The position numbers were made by a program, and so were the translations under genes. Under the pieces are notes generated by a model. That model worked only from the letters and a program-made list of their open reading frames with translations. It ran no database searches and was not told the origin of the DNA. Of a DNA stretch of 19,594 nucleotides, positions 13,038-19,445 are shown in pieces. The DNA is taken from assembly GCA_041653995.1 (NCBI GenBank), contig JBAZEK010000011.1, forward strand, positions 1 to 19,594, given 5' to 3'. The stretch is from Dehalococcoidia bacterium. GTDB lineage: Bacteria > Chloroflexota > Dehalococcoidia > GIF9 > UBA5629. Position 1 is the stretch's first letter. Every line of letters begins with the position of its first letter.

Positions 13038-13482
13038 TGTTTTCTCCTATTATGCCTAGATGTGCACGGATGGCAGCATCTAAACTCTTGAAGTCATACC
13101 ACTTAGAACGATGCTCGATGTTGTATTCGTATGCGATTTCTTCAATGTCCAGAAGTGAAAGGCCATAGTCTGAGTACATCAGCCTAACTTCTGTCAGGGT
13201 TTTACAATGCTCGTTCTTGGGAACACTCTTGTTATGTCGTGGTGCAAATTCCCATATATAACGCGCCTCAACTGTACTCAGGTCTTCGTCTTTAACTGGA
13301 AGCACGCAATAACTATCAAACATTTTTTCGTCAGCTACTATGTGCTGGCTGATGCGCTTCATTACATTGTCAGACTTTCCAACATAGACAATCTCGTTGT
13401 CTTTGAGCAGGAAATAAATACCACGAATCAAAGTTCTATTTACTCGATAGCTTGCCCAACGTATTTCTTCTATTGTTAGCAT
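13030..13482 (-). CDS. GIY-YIG endonuclease
   Basis: A 150-residue protein with a complete GIY-YIG nuclease domain: GIYFLL (residues 21-26), EIVYVGKSDNVMKRISQH (30-47), in which YVG is the second signature, R43 and H47 are expected catalytic residues, and VEARYIWEFAPRHN (71-84) supplies the metal-binding glutamate and the asparagine. The last third is helical and unrecognised. It cleaves DNA in this family and could be a homing or repair nuclease. By eye it is AT-richer than the replication genes behind it. It is the first gene after the structured leader RNA, with TAGGAG ahead of ATG 13482, and overlaps the replisome organiser start by eight bases. Confidence 0.85.
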   Translation of the reverse strand: MLTIEEIRWASYRVNRTLIRGIYFLLKDNEIVYVGKSDNVMKRISQHIVADEKMFDSYCVLPVKDEDLSTVEARYIWEFAPRHNKSVPKNEHCKTLTEVRLMYSDYGLSLLDIEEIAYEYNIEHRSKWYDFKSLDAAIRAHLGIIGENNE

Positions 13483-13499
13483 ACTTTTACACTCCTAAG

Positions 13500-13677
13500 T
13501 AGAAACAAAAAACGCCCACTTTCTCAGAACGGTTTGACGGCTCGCGGGGTATGTTATGCGCTTTGGCTTACGCAAAACAGCCGCAAACCGCCCTGAGAAA
13601 ATAGGCGTTTGCTTATCTACCCCGCAACTTGTTAAAGTCTTGGCTTCATCGGGATTGCCAGTCCCTCTGCCTCAACT
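13500..13677 (-). ncRNA. Structured leader RNA with S-box-like kink-turn and terminator
   Basis: A transcript of about 178 nt from promoter P8 to a U tract, just before the GIY-YIG ribosome site. In order on the RNA: GGCAGAGGGACUGGC (13671-13657) then AAU then CCCGAUGAAGCC (13653-13642). This gives NC stem GGC/GCC, tandem G-A pairs, GAU bulge and C stem, i.e. a kink-turn, and matches the S-box P2 consensus apart from the AAU insertion. The canonical GCAACC and P3/P4 arms are missing. Next, GCGGGGUA (13625-13618) can pair over 8 bp with UACCCCGC (13551-13544). A segmented stem follows: GGCGUUU/AAACGCC plus TTTCTCAG/CTGAGAAA, CGGTTTG/CAAACCG and AGCCG/CGGCT (7, 8, 7 and 5 bp). It ends at UUUUUUGUUU. 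It could be a riboswitch, attenuator, replication-control RNA or trans-acting sRNA. Confidence 0.72.
13502..13610 (-). terminator. Segmented terminator hairpin at the end of the leader RNA
   Basis: The 3' arm of the long segmented stem (AAACGCC at plus 13510-13516 pairing with 13604-13610, and three further helices) ends in a U tract of six T, G, three T on the minus strand. This is a strong intrinsic terminator directly upstream of the replication operon, so read-through must be controlled or the operon needs another promoter, which I do not see. Confidence 0.7.
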
Positions 13678-13680
13678 ATC

Positions 13681-13712
13681 TACATTATAACATACTTTTC
13701 ATTCTTGCAACA
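13681..13712 (-). promoter_or_regulatory. Promoter P8 (leader RNA and replication operon)
   Basis: Minus strand: perfect TATAAT at 13689-13684 with extended TG (TGTTATAAT); the best -35 is TTGCAA at 13710-13705, only 15 bp away, so the extended -10 probably does most of the work. The class A -35 motif TTACAA is absent. An element shared with the primase promoter lies directly upstream (13711-13757). Confidence 0.65.
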
Positions 13713-13757
13713 GTGACTTTCCGTTTTGGCAGGTAAACCATTACTAATATAAAATCT
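13711..13757 (-). repeat. Promoter-upstream element, copy 1
   Basis: About 47 bp shared with 15238-15282. On the plus strand both read c.gtgactttc, a variable 9-10 bases, ggtaaacc, then ttactaatataaaatc. The conserved blocks total about 35 positions. It follows the 61-aa gene and lies just upstream of promoter P8; the end block also includes that gene's stop codon. Confidence 0.7.
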
Positions 13758-13929
13758 TAGGCGGTTGTATTTCTAGTTCTTTAGGATGCTCGTCTGTTTT
13801 TGGCTTTGCGTTGTTTGTTTGAAGGTCTGCGCCAAGCATACATACCCGACTTTGTAGATGACCGAAATTATCTGGCATTGCCATTTTGCGTAACCAGGTA
13901 TATTGTCCGGGCCTATCTGTATATGTCAT
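13744..13929 (-). CDS. Unknown 61-aa protein
   Basis: A 61-residue protein of unknown function. It begins TYTDRPGQYTWLRKMAMPDN, has a single cysteine, and ends in the charged, proline-rich KTDEHPKELEIQPPKILY. No domain is recognised. Its ATG overlaps the stop of the 100-aa gene (ATGA) and CGGAGG lies about ten bases upstream inside that gene, so the two are coupled and probably act together. Its stop lies inside the repeated element before the leader-RNA promoter. No terminator hairpin is seen after it. Confidence 0.68.
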   Translation of the reverse strand: MTYTDRPGQYTWLRKMAMPDNFGHLQSRVCMLGADLQTNNAKPKTDEHPKELEIQPPKILY

Positions 13930-14228
13930 TTTGTGAATCCTCCGTGGCCGTCATAGTACGGCATCCCTATGGCCTCTCCAATAGCCGCAAGGCCGGACTT
14001 CTCGCCTACCAGACGGTCGTAGTTTTCGCCAGTCTGTAACTCACGGCGGAAGTATGAGCGGCGTTGTGTTTCGTCGCTGTAGACAATCCATACCTGAGTA
14101 TCGTCGCTAACCGCTTTGCCTGCTTCTGTGCCGACGTAAACCGGGGCGGCGTTTTGCGCGAGCGGGTTGCTCAGATAAAAAACGGCATTGCCGTGTAGGT
14201 TGCCTTTGCGTACTGTTGCTGTTTCCAT
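13926..14228 (-). CDS. Unknown 100-aa protein
   Basis: A 100-residue protein of unknown function, first gene behind promoter P9. Strands with turns (HGNAVFYLSNPLAQNAAPVY, DDTQVWIVYSDETQRRSYF) are followed by a helix (RLVGEKSGLAAIGEAIGMPY) and end in YDGHGGFTK. The pattern suggests a small alpha/beta domain. ATG at 14228 follows AAGGAGTGAATT. Confidence 0.74.
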   Translation of the reverse strand: METATVRKGNLHGNAVFYLSNPLAQNAAPVYVGTEAGKAVSDDTQVWIVYSDETQRRSYFRRELQTGENYDRLVGEKSGLAAIGEAIGMPYYDGHGGFTK

Positions 14229-14255
14229 AATTCACTCCTTATTATCTGTCCTCTT

Positions 14256-14290
14256 ACTATTATAACAAGAATGGGAGCGAGTTTGTAACC
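14256..14290 (-). promoter_or_regulatory. Class A promoter P9 (100-aa/61-aa operon)
   Basis: Minus strand: TTACAA at 14288-14283, 18 bases, TATAAT at 14264-14259 with extended TG. It lies a few bases after the primase stop codon. The flanking GGG/CCC bases cannot form more than a 3-bp stem, so there is no terminator here. Confidence 0.75.
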
Positions 14291-14291
14291 C

Positions 14292-15170
14292 TTACCCCGT
14301 CGTCACCCTCTGCCAGCCGTGGTCTTTCGCCAGCTTGAACAACGTTCCAACCGTCACCGGCGAGCCGTTATACTTCCCGAAGCCGCGCCACTTGCGCTCG
14401 ACTTCGCCGGGCTTTCCGTCGGCCCACTGTTCGGCTAACGTCAAGCCGCCGTCGCCTAGTTCGTGGTGTAACGCCAGTAGCACGGAAAGCCATTCGTCGT
14501 AGTCCACGCTCCACGGGTCGATGTGTGACAAGGCATCGGTGATCGTGCGTTCGTCGGCGCTGCCGGGTGTGAAGGTGGTATGGCTGCGCTTACGTTGCGC
14601 CAGGCCGGTAGTCTTGTAACGTTGGATCAGGTCTTTCACCAGAGAGAGCGGCAAGGTATTTCCAAGCCATTCCATTTCACACGCGCCGGGCTTGCCGCCA
14701 TAGAAGAAGCGCACCGGGTCTTTGCACTGCCGGTCGGCGGTGCCGAATATCCACAGCAGGCTTGCCGCCGCCAGGGTATAATTCGCCGGCTGGAAGATAG
14801 GCGTATCGAGCAGGAATAGGACGCGGGCGCGGGGCTTGTCGGGCGTATGGCTCGGTGTGGTGTAGACAATGGCGGCATACTTCTGGATGAACGGTTCTTT
14901 GAGCAATACGGGGATAGAGCTTTGGCGGTCTTCGGTGTCGAAATCGAGGCCCAGGTGCTGGCCGCACTGGTAGTTCTCGGTCTTGCGCCATTGCGGATTG
15001 CACCACGTTGTTATTGGCTTGCCGTCGTACAGTTCGGCGGCGATCAGGTCGCTAGGCAATTCTTGATTTTGAAATGAGCCGTTGAACGTTGTCCAGTAGG
15101 GAGAGCCGGGCGGTATCTTGCCGGATTGCGCTGGGCCGATAGCGACTTTATATAACTCTGAGGATTGCAT
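14292..15170 (-). CDS. Primase-polymerase (AEP-like) with PriCT-2 domain
   Basis: A 292-residue protein. The N-terminal catalytic domain shows GLDFDTED (D76 and D78 as metal ligands), TTPSHTPDKPRARVLFLL (105-121, the conserved SxH of archaeo-eukaryotic primases) and DPVRFFYGGKPG (151-162, third acidic/arginine motif). Residues about 208-285 (DALSHIDPWSVDYDEWLSVL, then EQWADGKPGEVERKWRGF and TVGTLFKLAKDHGW) form a PriCT-2 domain. Predicted role: make primers, or copy DNA, for the replication proteins encoded downstream. I prefer ATG at 15170 with GGAGG three bases away; an upstream start at 15221 would precede the -10 box. Confidence 0.85.
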   Translation of the reverse strand: MQSSELYKVAIGPAQSGKIPPGSPYWTTFNGSFQNQELPSDLIAAELYDGKPITTWCNPQWRKTENYQCGQHLGLDFDTEDRQSSIPVLLKEPFIQKYAAIVYTTPSHTPDKPRARVLFLLDTPIFQPANYTLAAASLLWIFGTADRQCKDPVRFFYGGKPGACEMEWLGNTLPLSLVKDLIQRYKTTGLAQRKRSHTTFTPGSADERTITDALSHIDPWSVDYDEWLSVLLALHHELGDGGLTLAEQWADGKPGEVERKWRGFGKYNGSPVTVGTLFKLAKDHGWQRVTTG

Positions 15171-15203
15171 ACTACCTCCAATGGTAAAACACAGAACAGC
15201 GGT

Positions 15204-15240
15204 AACTCTATTATATAACACCTTCGCCGGTTTTTAACGG
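15204..15240 (-). promoter_or_regulatory. Promoter P10 (primase-polymerase)
   Basis: Minus strand: TTAAAA at 15237-15232, 16 bases, TATAAT at 15215-15210. It is a housekeeping-like promoter lacking the class A TTACAA at 18 bp. The shared upstream element at 15238-15282 abuts the -35 box. Confidence 0.65.
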
Positions 15241-15282
15241 TGACTTTCGGCGCTCTCGGTAAACCGTTACTAATATAAAATC
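15238..15282 (-). repeat. Promoter-upstream element, copy 2
   Basis: The second copy of the element at 13711-13757, with one single-base length difference in the variable centre. AACGGT and ACCGTT form a 6-bp inverted repeat in this copy only. It overlaps the stop of the 76-aa gene at 15281 and ends at promoter P10. Confidence 0.7.
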
Positions 15283-15511
15283 AATGCTCCTGTAGCTCCT
15301 GCTCGATACGCTTCAACGCATACGCCGCGCCCCACAAGTCACGCACGCGCACGTCGCGGTCAGCGCCGTCACAGCGGTAGTCTACGGCGGCAAGCAAGGC
15401 GCGGGCGGTGCTGCGTATAGTGAGTAACCGGCGGCTAAGCCACGTCTTGAAGTCAATGCCAGCCTCGAAGCCGTCAATCGCTGTTTGCCATTCCCTTTCC
15501 AGTTCGTTCAT
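15281..15511 (-). CDS. Unknown 76-aa helical protein
   Basis: A 76-residue, helical protein. Two or three charged helices are visible (NELEREWQTAIDGFEAGIDF, RRLLTIRSTARALLAAVDYR, RVRDLWGAAYALKRIEQELQ). I recognise no family. I chose ATG at 15511, four bases after AAAAAGGAG, over an upstream start at 15568 that would overlap the previous gene. It is the last gene of the helicase-methyltransferase operon. Confidence 0.72.
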   Translation of the reverse strand: MNELEREWQTAIDGFEAGIDFKTWLSRRLLTIRSTARALLAAVDYRCDGADRDVRVRDLWGAAYALKRIEQELQEH

Positions 15512-15522
15512 AGCACTCCTTT

Positions 15523-15834
15523 TTATTCCACGAATGGCAGGTACTCCCGTTGCAAGTGCGCCAGACATTGCCGACAGATCGGCACGCCTTCCGGCGGCGC
15601 GTCGTAGTATTGCGGCTGTAGGTCGTGCGCGTGCTGCGCTCCGCTGCGGTGATAGCCGATGCCGTTGGTCTCGCTGCGTGATTTACCGCTACCGCATAGC
15701 GTCTCACCGTTACACTGGAACAGCGAGTCCGAGCGCTTGACGAATTCCGGCGTGGCGATGTGGGCGAAGTGGTCAGTCGCATAGGCATCGGGATAGTAGA
15801 CGAACTGCGGATTCTTCCAGGGTATGTTGGTCAT
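15523..15834 (-). CDS. Small probable zinc-binding protein (103 aa)
   Basis: A 103-residue protein with two cysteine pairs: CNGETLC (about residues 41-47) and CRQC (about 89-92), plus histidines near the first pair (YHRSGAQHAHD). That spacing, a first cysteine pair in ETLCG and a second in a PICRQCLAHL helix, is typical of small phage zinc-ribbon proteins of unknown role. ATG at 15834 follows GGAG by seven bases; an alternative ATG six bases upstream is too close to the ribosome site. No adjacent promoter is visible. Confidence 0.72.
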   Translation of the reverse strand: MTNIPWKNPQFVYYPDAYATDHFAHIATPEFVKRSDSLFQCNGETLCGSGKSRSETNGIGYHRSGAQHAHDLQPQYYDAPPEGVPICRQCLAHLQREYLPFVE

Positions 15835-15846
15835 TGTCATTCTCCT

Positions 15847-16227
15847 TCAATACGGCGCGTGCAATGCCGGCAGCACGCGCTCGATCTGTGCGCCGCGCCC
15901 GACGGTGCGCCAGCGGTGCGCCGTCGCGAAGTCCACTTCCACGATGATATTGTTGCGCCGCATCCAGGCGCGGGTCGTGGCATCCCCTGCGCAATCGACG
16001 ACCAGGAACGACTCGACGCGCCCGTTATGGCGCAAATACCAGACGTTGCCGATTTCGTTGCAATCCAGCACGGCGATATACCCGTCTGTCGGTGGTAGCG
16101 TGGCGGGCAGGGGCATCGCCGTGCGATTGGCTTGCCGCACGCGGATCACGGACTCGGCCTTGCCCGGCGCGTATTGCGAAGCGATACCGGTACTCAGGAT
16201 GAGGATAACGGCGGCGAGATTAGCCAT
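15847..16227 (-). CDS. Secreted or membrane-anchored protein, possibly double-psi beta-barrel
   Basis: A 126-residue protein with an N-terminal hydrophobic signal (ANLAAVILILSTGIA) followed by SQYAPGK. The remainder reads as a small beta barrel: MPLPATLPPTDGYIAVLDCN, then WYLRHNGRVESFLVVDCAGD, then RAWMRRNNIIVEVDFATAHR. The order (early ASxYxPG, V/DC, VVDCxGD, VDF...AAHxW) looks like a 3D/RlpA-type barrel, and a cysteine pair may form a disulfide outside the cytoplasm. I call this tentative. ATG at 16227 overlaps the methyltransferase stop by eight bases and sits behind GGTGGACA. A wall-active role would be unusual in this replication operon. Confidence 0.6.
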   Translation of the reverse strand: MANLAAVILILSTGIASQYAPGKAESVIRVRQANRTAMPLPATLPPTDGYIAVLDCNEIGNVWYLRHNGRVESFLVVDCAGDATTRAWMRRNNIIVEVDFATAHRWRTVGRGAQIERVLPALHAPY

Positions 16228-18514
16228 TGTCCACCGTCTCCATAAAATCAAACAACGTCGGCGTGCGGCTTTTGATTTCAGCAGATTGCAGATTCTTTAC
16301 CGCCGTATCGAAGTAGGACGGCTTCAATTCTATGCCGATAGCCTTGCGCCCAAAGCGTAGCGCCTGGTATGCCTCCGAGCCGATGCCCATAAACGGCGTC
16401 AATACAATCTCTCCGGGATTCGAGTATAGCTTGATGCAACGTTCGATTGTGCCAAGCTGTAACGGGCAGATGTGTTTTTCGTCGCCTTCAGCGCGGGCGG
16501 CCTGGTATTGCAGCGTGTCAGATTCTGAGATACCTAACCAGATACCATTGGCCCATTCTATCCAGGTTTCGTTATCCAGTTCGCCGCGTGATACCGGGTC
16601 AATGGGCGTTTCGTTGTCTCCGGGCTTTTTGAAGATGAGCACCTGGTCAGCGATTGCCGGGCGGCTGTCTGAGGTGTCCTTGCGAATCTGGACAAAGAGC
16701 AAGCCTTTCGCCTTTGTACGGATGGCTTGTGCTCGTGGATTCTTTTGCACAAAAGCACGCCCGAAAAATACCCACCCGGCATCCTCGTGTGCTTTGATAA
16801 CGCGGCCAGGAAAGTCCTTCATCCCGATGAAACCGTCACGACTAGCCATTGCCGGGATGTCACTGGTATGCACGCAAGACAAGCGGCCCGGCTTGGTAAC
16901 GCGCAACAGTTCACGGATGATGAATTCATAATGCTTGAAGAACTCCTCACTGCCGCGACTATTGCCGAGATCACGCGGGGAATTTGAATAGGTGAACAAG
17001 TCCTCGAATGGCGGCGAATAGACTGAAAGCCCAACTGATTCATCTTCCAGTTCTTGCAGGTGTTCACAACTATCGCCAAGCATTGCCGTCCAGCCGTCGC
17101 CGGTTATAGTATTCGTTTGGTAGGTGTTGTCTTGCACTTCCATCGCTCTGATTTCTCCTTCCTCGTATTTTCTGATTTGATTGATAAGGCCATCGCGCAA
17201 TCTCCGGGCCATTGCATCTTTGCGCTGTACGTTGGCCCAAACTTCCGCAGATAGGCTTGACATAATCACATAAACATTGACCGGATATTTTTGCCCAAAG
17301 CGCCATTCACGTCGAATAGCCTGATACCATTCCTCCCAGGAATCGTTCGTTCCGAAAAAGACCATATTGTGTGCATTCTGGAAGTTCATCCCGAAACCGC
17401 CGATCTTAACCTTTGTGACCAGAACGCGAATCTTGCCGTCTTGAAAGTCCTCAAAGGCCTGCGCTTTGAATTCGGGTTCTTGTGTCCCTTTTACTTCAAT
17501 CGCGCCGTCACATACCTGCATGGCGGCGGTGCTTTCCTGGTCAAGCCCACACCATACAATCCACTGTTCATCGTTGCCGTTCACCAGTTTGTGCAGTTCT
17601 TCGAGTCTGAATTCTATGGTATTACGTCGCGCGGAGGCCCGATCAGCGATGCCTTTTAATCCGGTGAAGAACAACTGCCCGGTGGGTGCGGATTCAATAC
17701 AATCGGCATCGACAAATGACGGCCTGTGAATAGTGAGAGAGGGTAATAGAAAGCCATTATCATCATAGCCGAGGTCGCTTGGCTTGGTCATCATCACGGC
17801 CCAAGAGGAAAGCCACTCAAAAAAGCGTTCTTCAGCGTGGTGCTTGAGTCGCCATTCCTGCCCGCCTTTATTACTGCCCTTGCGGATGAAGGCGTTGCCA
17901 TTATCGTCGAAATAGGTATGTTCGCGGTTGGCATTGACAAAGAACTCTCCGAGCATTTCGCTGTGTGTGCAGACACCCAGGAATTCGGCGTGGTTGCCGA
18001 TTTCTGTTTCGCCATTTGGAGCCGGAGTCGCCGTGCAGGCCATTCTGTATTTTACATTCTGGCATACGTTGGTCAAATAGCGGCGCGTCTTACCACCGAT
18101 AGCCTTGAGGATACTGGATTCATCCAGCACTACCGCGCCGAACGTATCAATATCGAAATGGCTTATCATTTCATAGTTGGTGATGAAGATTTGCCCGGAG
18201 TCTATTTCAGATTGCTCGCGCACGTACTTGACTGGAATATCAATCTTCTGTGCTTCGCGTACCGTCTGACGAGCGACTGATAGCGGTGCAATAATGAGCG
18301 TCTTTTCTCCGAGCAGCCGCGCCCATTCCAGTTGCACGAAAGTCTTTCCTAGTCCGGTGTCAAGAAAAATGGCGCAGCGCCCTTTCCTGACTGCCCACTT
18401 CACTACGTCTTTCTGGAATTCAAACAATACTCGATGTATCGCTGATTTGGTAACGTCGATGCCGGTGCTGGCGTGTTTGCGTATTTTTGTTTTAAGAAAG
18501 TCCTGATAGTTCAT
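16220..18514 (-). CDS. SF2 helicase fused to DNA methyltransferase (N4/N6 beta-class)
   Basis: A 764-residue fusion. Residues about 25-450 are an SF2 helicase: Q-like FEFQKDVVKWA (31-41), Walker A DTGLGKT (52-58), motif II DESS (131-134), motif III TATPAPN (161-167), motif V GGFGMN (372-377), motif VI QAIRREWRFGQ (398-408). A linker leads to an amino-methyltransferase: catalytic SPPF (500-503), then motif I-like TPFMGIGSEAYQA (706-718) followed by AIGIEL (725-730). Because motif IV comes before motif I, it is the beta arrangement, for N4-cytosine or N6-adenine. A probable target-recognition stretch lies in between. No restriction partner is adjacent. Predicted role: methylate phage DNA, perhaps during replication or against host restriction. 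ATG at 18514 follows TGAGG. Confidence 0.88.
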   Translation of the reverse strand: MNYQDFLKTKIRKHASTGIDVTKSAIHRVLFEFQKDVVKWAVRKGRCAIFLDTGLGKTFVQLEWARLLGEKTLIIAPLSVARQTVREAQKIDIPVKYVREQSEIDSGQIFITNYEMISHFDIDTFGAVVLDESSILKAIGGKTRRYLTNVCQNVKYRMACTATPAPNGETEIGNHAEFLGVCTHSEMLGEFFVNANREHTYFDDNGNAFIRKGSNKGGQEWRLKHHAEERFFEWLSSWAVMMTKPSDLGYDDNGFLLPSLTIHRPSFVDADCIESAPTGQLFFTGLKGIADRASARRNTIEFRLEELHKLVNGNDEQWIVWCGLDQESTAAMQVCDGAIEVKGTQEPEFKAQAFEDFQDGKIRVLVTKVKIGGFGMNFQNAHNMVFFGTNDSWEEWYQAIRREWRFGQKYPVNVYVIMSSLSAEVWANVQRKDAMARRLRDGLINQIRKYEEGEIRAMEVQDNTYQTNTITGDGWTAMLGDSCEHLQELEDESVGLSVYSPPFEDLFTYSNSPRDLGNSRGSEEFFKHYEFIIRELLRVTKPGRLSCVHTSDIPAMASRDGFIGMKDFPGRVIKAHEDAGWVFFGRAFVQKNPRAQAIRTKAKGLLFVQIRKDTSDSRPAIADQVLIFKKPGDNETPIDPVSRGELDNETWIEWANGIWLGISESDTLQYQAARAEGDEKHICPLQLGTIERCIKLYSNPGEIVLTPFMGIGSEAYQALRFGRKAIGIELKPSYFDTAVKNLQSAEIKSRTPTLFDFMETVDNG

Positions 18515-18521
18515 AGTTGCC

Positions 18522-18878
18522 TCAGGCCACGATCTTCAACGCCACTGACGGCGCGGATTGCGTGAACGGCACGTCCTTGATTCCGGCGGCTTCGCAGATT
18601 GCCCGGTAGTCGTAGATGACTTTGCGGTGTTCATCGCGGATAGCCAAGAGGTGCAAGGCTTCCATAGTCAAGTCGCCAGCTTTACCGAGCGCTTCGCCAA
18701 ACGCTTCATCATAAGCGTAGCTCTTGCGCCCGGCTGAGTAGGTGGCCCTGACGTTGCCGACTGTCTGCGTCTTGCCGATAGCGAGCACGGCTTGCTCGAT
18801 GTCCATTTTCAACAGGTCGGCTTTCGCTTGCGCTTCCTGCCATTCCAACATTTTCTTGGCGAGTTCTGTAGGTGTCAT
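18522..18878 (-). CDS. Unknown 118-aa protein
   Basis: A 118-residue protein of unknown function. The N-terminus is helical (ELAKKMLEWQEAQAKADLLK), then GNVRATYSAGRKSYAYDEAF, a beta turn with an Arg/Lys patch that could contact nucleic acid, then helices ending in VALKIVA. The first helix could pair as a coiled coil. It opens the operon with the helicase-methyltransferase, seven bases ahead of it. ATG at 18878 follows AAGGAGAATGCT. Confidence 0.72.
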   Translation of the reverse strand: MTPTELAKKMLEWQEAQAKADLLKMDIEQAVLAIGKTQTVGNVRATYSAGRKSYAYDEAFGEALGKAGDLTMEALHLLAIRDEHRKVIYDYRAICEAAGIKDVPFTQSAPSVALKIVA

Positions 18879-18890
18879 AGCATTCTCCTT

Positions 18891-18928
18891 ATCATCATAA
18901 AATAAAGGGGCGTATCACCCGCGCCCCT
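18891..18928 (-). terminator. Hairpin after lipoprotein gene, with degenerate promoter-like T tract
   Basis: Minus strand: AGGGGCG (18928-18922) pairs with CGCCCCT (18912-18906), a 7-bp stem followed by TTATTTTATGAT. The T-rich tail and a TATGAT (18899-18894) mimic the composite joints elsewhere, but the loop lacks TTACAA, so this may be a decayed copy or a plain terminator. A clear promoter for the helicase-methyltransferase operon is not found in 18929-19022. Confidence 0.55.
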
Positions 18929-19022
18929 GGTTTTGTGTCATCCTCATAACACATTTAATCACAACCAACATCCGCGCCCTGGTGACAATGGACATTTCCG
19001 TTATGCCAGTCGCGGGACAGTG

Positions 19023-19226
19023 CTAATTGTCGCAGGTCTCGTTAGCGAAGTCGTTACACGTCCACACGCTGCGGTTACTGTCGGCGGCGCACTCGTTATA
19101 GACGCGCTGCCAGCAGGATTCGTCGGTGTCGGTGGTCGTGGTCGTATCGCCGTCGGTATCAGTACAGGCGAGCATCAAGGCGAACAGTACCAGGATAATC
19201 AAGATTGCGGTACGTTTGTTTTTCAT
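19023..19226 (-). CDS. Small predicted lipoprotein (67 aa)
   Basis: A 67-residue protein with a classic lipoprotein leader: basic start (MKNKR), hydrophobic core (TAILIILVLFALML) and AC, followed by a Thr/Asp-rich flexible linker (CTDTDGDTTTTTDTDES) typical of surface lipoproteins. The remaining cysteines (CWQRVYNEC, WTCNDFANETCDN) could form two disulfides outside the membrane. Function is not known. I chose ATG at 19226 with AAAGGAG five bases upstream; a GTG two codons earlier is possible. It is monocistronic behind P11 apart from the leader, and the hairpin at 18906-18928 follows. Confidence 0.75.
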   Translation of the reverse strand: MKNKRTAILIILVLFALMLACTDTDGDTTTTTDTDESCWQRVYNECAADSNRSVWTCNDFANETCDN

Positions 19227-19400
19227 AGTCACTCCTTTGGATTAGATTCTGCCGTCCTGTCGTCTAGCCTGCGGCTCCGCGCTTTTTCCGTTTCCGGTAG
19301 AGATTGCGCCCCTTGTCACGGTAAGGATAGCAGATGTTAAAGATGCCGGTTTTCTTGGCTACGTTGATCTGGCAGACGAATTCAAAACCGGTAAAAGTGT
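19227..19400 (-). other. Leader of about 180 nt before the lipoprotein gene; open frame without start
   Basis: Between promoter P11 and the lipoprotein start lies a gap of about 180 bases. It contains an open minus-strand frame, about 39 codons ending with TAG near 19268, reading FEFVCQINVAKKTG, then IFNICYPYRDKGRNLYRK, then RKKRGAAG. It has no ATG, GTG or TTG start. The peptide looks coding-like, but without a start I do not call it a gene. No strong hairpin was noticed. Confidence 0.35.
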
Positions 19401-19407
19401 CCTGCTC

Positions 19408-19445
19408 TTATTATTATAACAAAAAAACACCCGACTTTGTAACAA
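19408..19445 (-). promoter_or_regulatory. Class A promoter P11 (lipoprotein)
   Basis: Minus strand: TTACAA at 19442-19437, 18 bases, TATAAT at 19418-19413 with extended TG. The -35 element sits in the loop of the hairpin at 19426-19455. Confidence 0.8.

Noticed and set aside
13500..13677. Classical SAM-I riboswitch call for the leader RNA
   Set aside because: Only the P2/kink-turn part matches; GCAACC, P3, P4 and the enclosing P1 helix are absent, so I call it S-box-like only.
13030..13677. Group I intron with a GIY-YIG homing nuclease, or an IscB/HEARO-type omega RNA
   Set aside because: The RNA is too short, ends in its own terminator, lacks P7/S and related core elements, and no IscB-like gene is adjacent.
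13500..13677. 6S RNA
   Set aside because: The length fits, but the 5' and 3' ends do not pair and no central bubble is enclosed by a terminal helix.
18891..19022. A ninth class A promoter upstream of the helicase-methyltransferase operon
   Set aside because: The hairpin and a TATGAT are there, but the TTAYAA -35 box at 18 bp is missing.
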